The position numbers and the translations under genes were made by a program. A stretch of 6,054 nt of DNA from Candidatus Altimarinota bacterium (GTDB taxonomy: Bacteria; Patescibacteriota; Gracilibacteria; UBA4473). The first letter of the stretch is position 1; each line of letters opens with the position of its first letter. Positions 5,916-6,054 of this stretch are shown here, in pieces. The notes under the pieces are model-generated. The model searched no databases, was not told the origin of the DNA, and saw only the letters and a list, made by a program, of their open reading frames with translations. The stretch covers positions 1 through 6,054 of the forward strand of contig JAGYLK010000147.1 in assembly GCA_018401175.1 (NCBI GenBank), written 5' to 3'.

Positions 5916-6054
5916 GCTTTTTGTGTATTTGTTTATGAAGCAAGGTACATATTATCATAATTTACACAAAAAAACAATTCTTATTTATTGGCAAGTATTC
6001 TTTATCTTCTTAGAGTTCAGACTTGAAATCAGGACTCAACAGGTGGAGATGTAC
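5916..6054 (-). other. Upstream region of the NTT-like gene
   Basis: This is the 5' region of the - strand gene and is AT-rich. It contains the candidate promoter below and a 12-bp element also found upstream of the secreted-protein pair. A + strand ATG at 6049 sits directly against a purine-rich AGGTGGAG, but only two codons remain in the window, so no divergent gene can be called. Confidence 0.5.
5949..5977 (-). promoter_or_regulatory. Candidate sigma70-type promoter for the NTT-like gene
   Basis: Read on the - strand, TTGTTT (5977-5972) is followed after exactly 17 bp by TAATAT (5954-5949). Both match four of six consensus bases or better. Transcription would start near 5942, giving a leader of roughly 25-30 nt. 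An overlapping GATAAT at 15-bp spacing is an alternative -10. The call is weak because the region is AT-rich throughout. Confidence 0.35.

Noticed and set aside
6041..6054. Start of a divergent + strand gene at the ATG at 6049
   Set aside because: AGGTGGAG abuts the ATG with no spacing and only two codons remain, so it cannot be judged.

Overview
The window carries three complete protein genes and little else. Two lie head to tail on the + strand (243-1121 and 1135-3372, 13 bp apart) and encode Sec-exported, extracellular-type proteins. The third (3441-5915) lies on the - strand, convergent with them, and encodes a polytopic membrane protein: a nucleotide-transporter-like (NTT/TLC-type) 12-helix module fused to a long HEAT-repeat tail. 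No tRNA, rRNA, CRISPR array, insertion sequence or phage structural operon was seen.

The organism is a bacterium with AT-rich DNA that uses the standard bacterial code: the three genes contain about 1,860 codons without an in-frame TGA, and Gly is spelled GGN. None of the three starts has a recognisable Shine-Dalgarno sequence. Sec-exported proteins built from tail-fibre-like modules, together with an NTT-like transporter, fit a Patescibacteria/CPR lineage, for example something near Peregrinibacteria. This is inferred from style only; no marker gene is present. The code argues against the TGA=Gly lineages (Gracilibacteria/Absconditabacteria in the strict sense).

Layout: 1-242 is an AT-rich leader with a perfect TATAAT at 171-176. 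243-1121 is a 292-aa secreted protein with a DG..GT.DD / GIG..P module and a Cys-framed C-terminal domain. 1135-3372 is a 745-aa secreted fibre-like protein: a signal peptide, a head with 20 cysteines, a beta-strand repeat shaft of the kind found in tail fibres, and a small C-terminal Cys-pair domain. 3373-3440 is a short convergent spacer with a 7-bp tandem repeat and no clear terminator. 3441-5915 is the NTT-like/HEAT protein on the - strand. 5916-6054 is its promoter region.

The two + strand genes are probably co-transcribed and may form a surface or secreted fibre pair, since both are exported and neither has a visible membrane or wall anchor. The transporter-like gene is a separate unit. 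Its substrate cannot be read from the sequence; nucleotide or metabolite uptake would suit a host-dependent bacterium, but that is inference.
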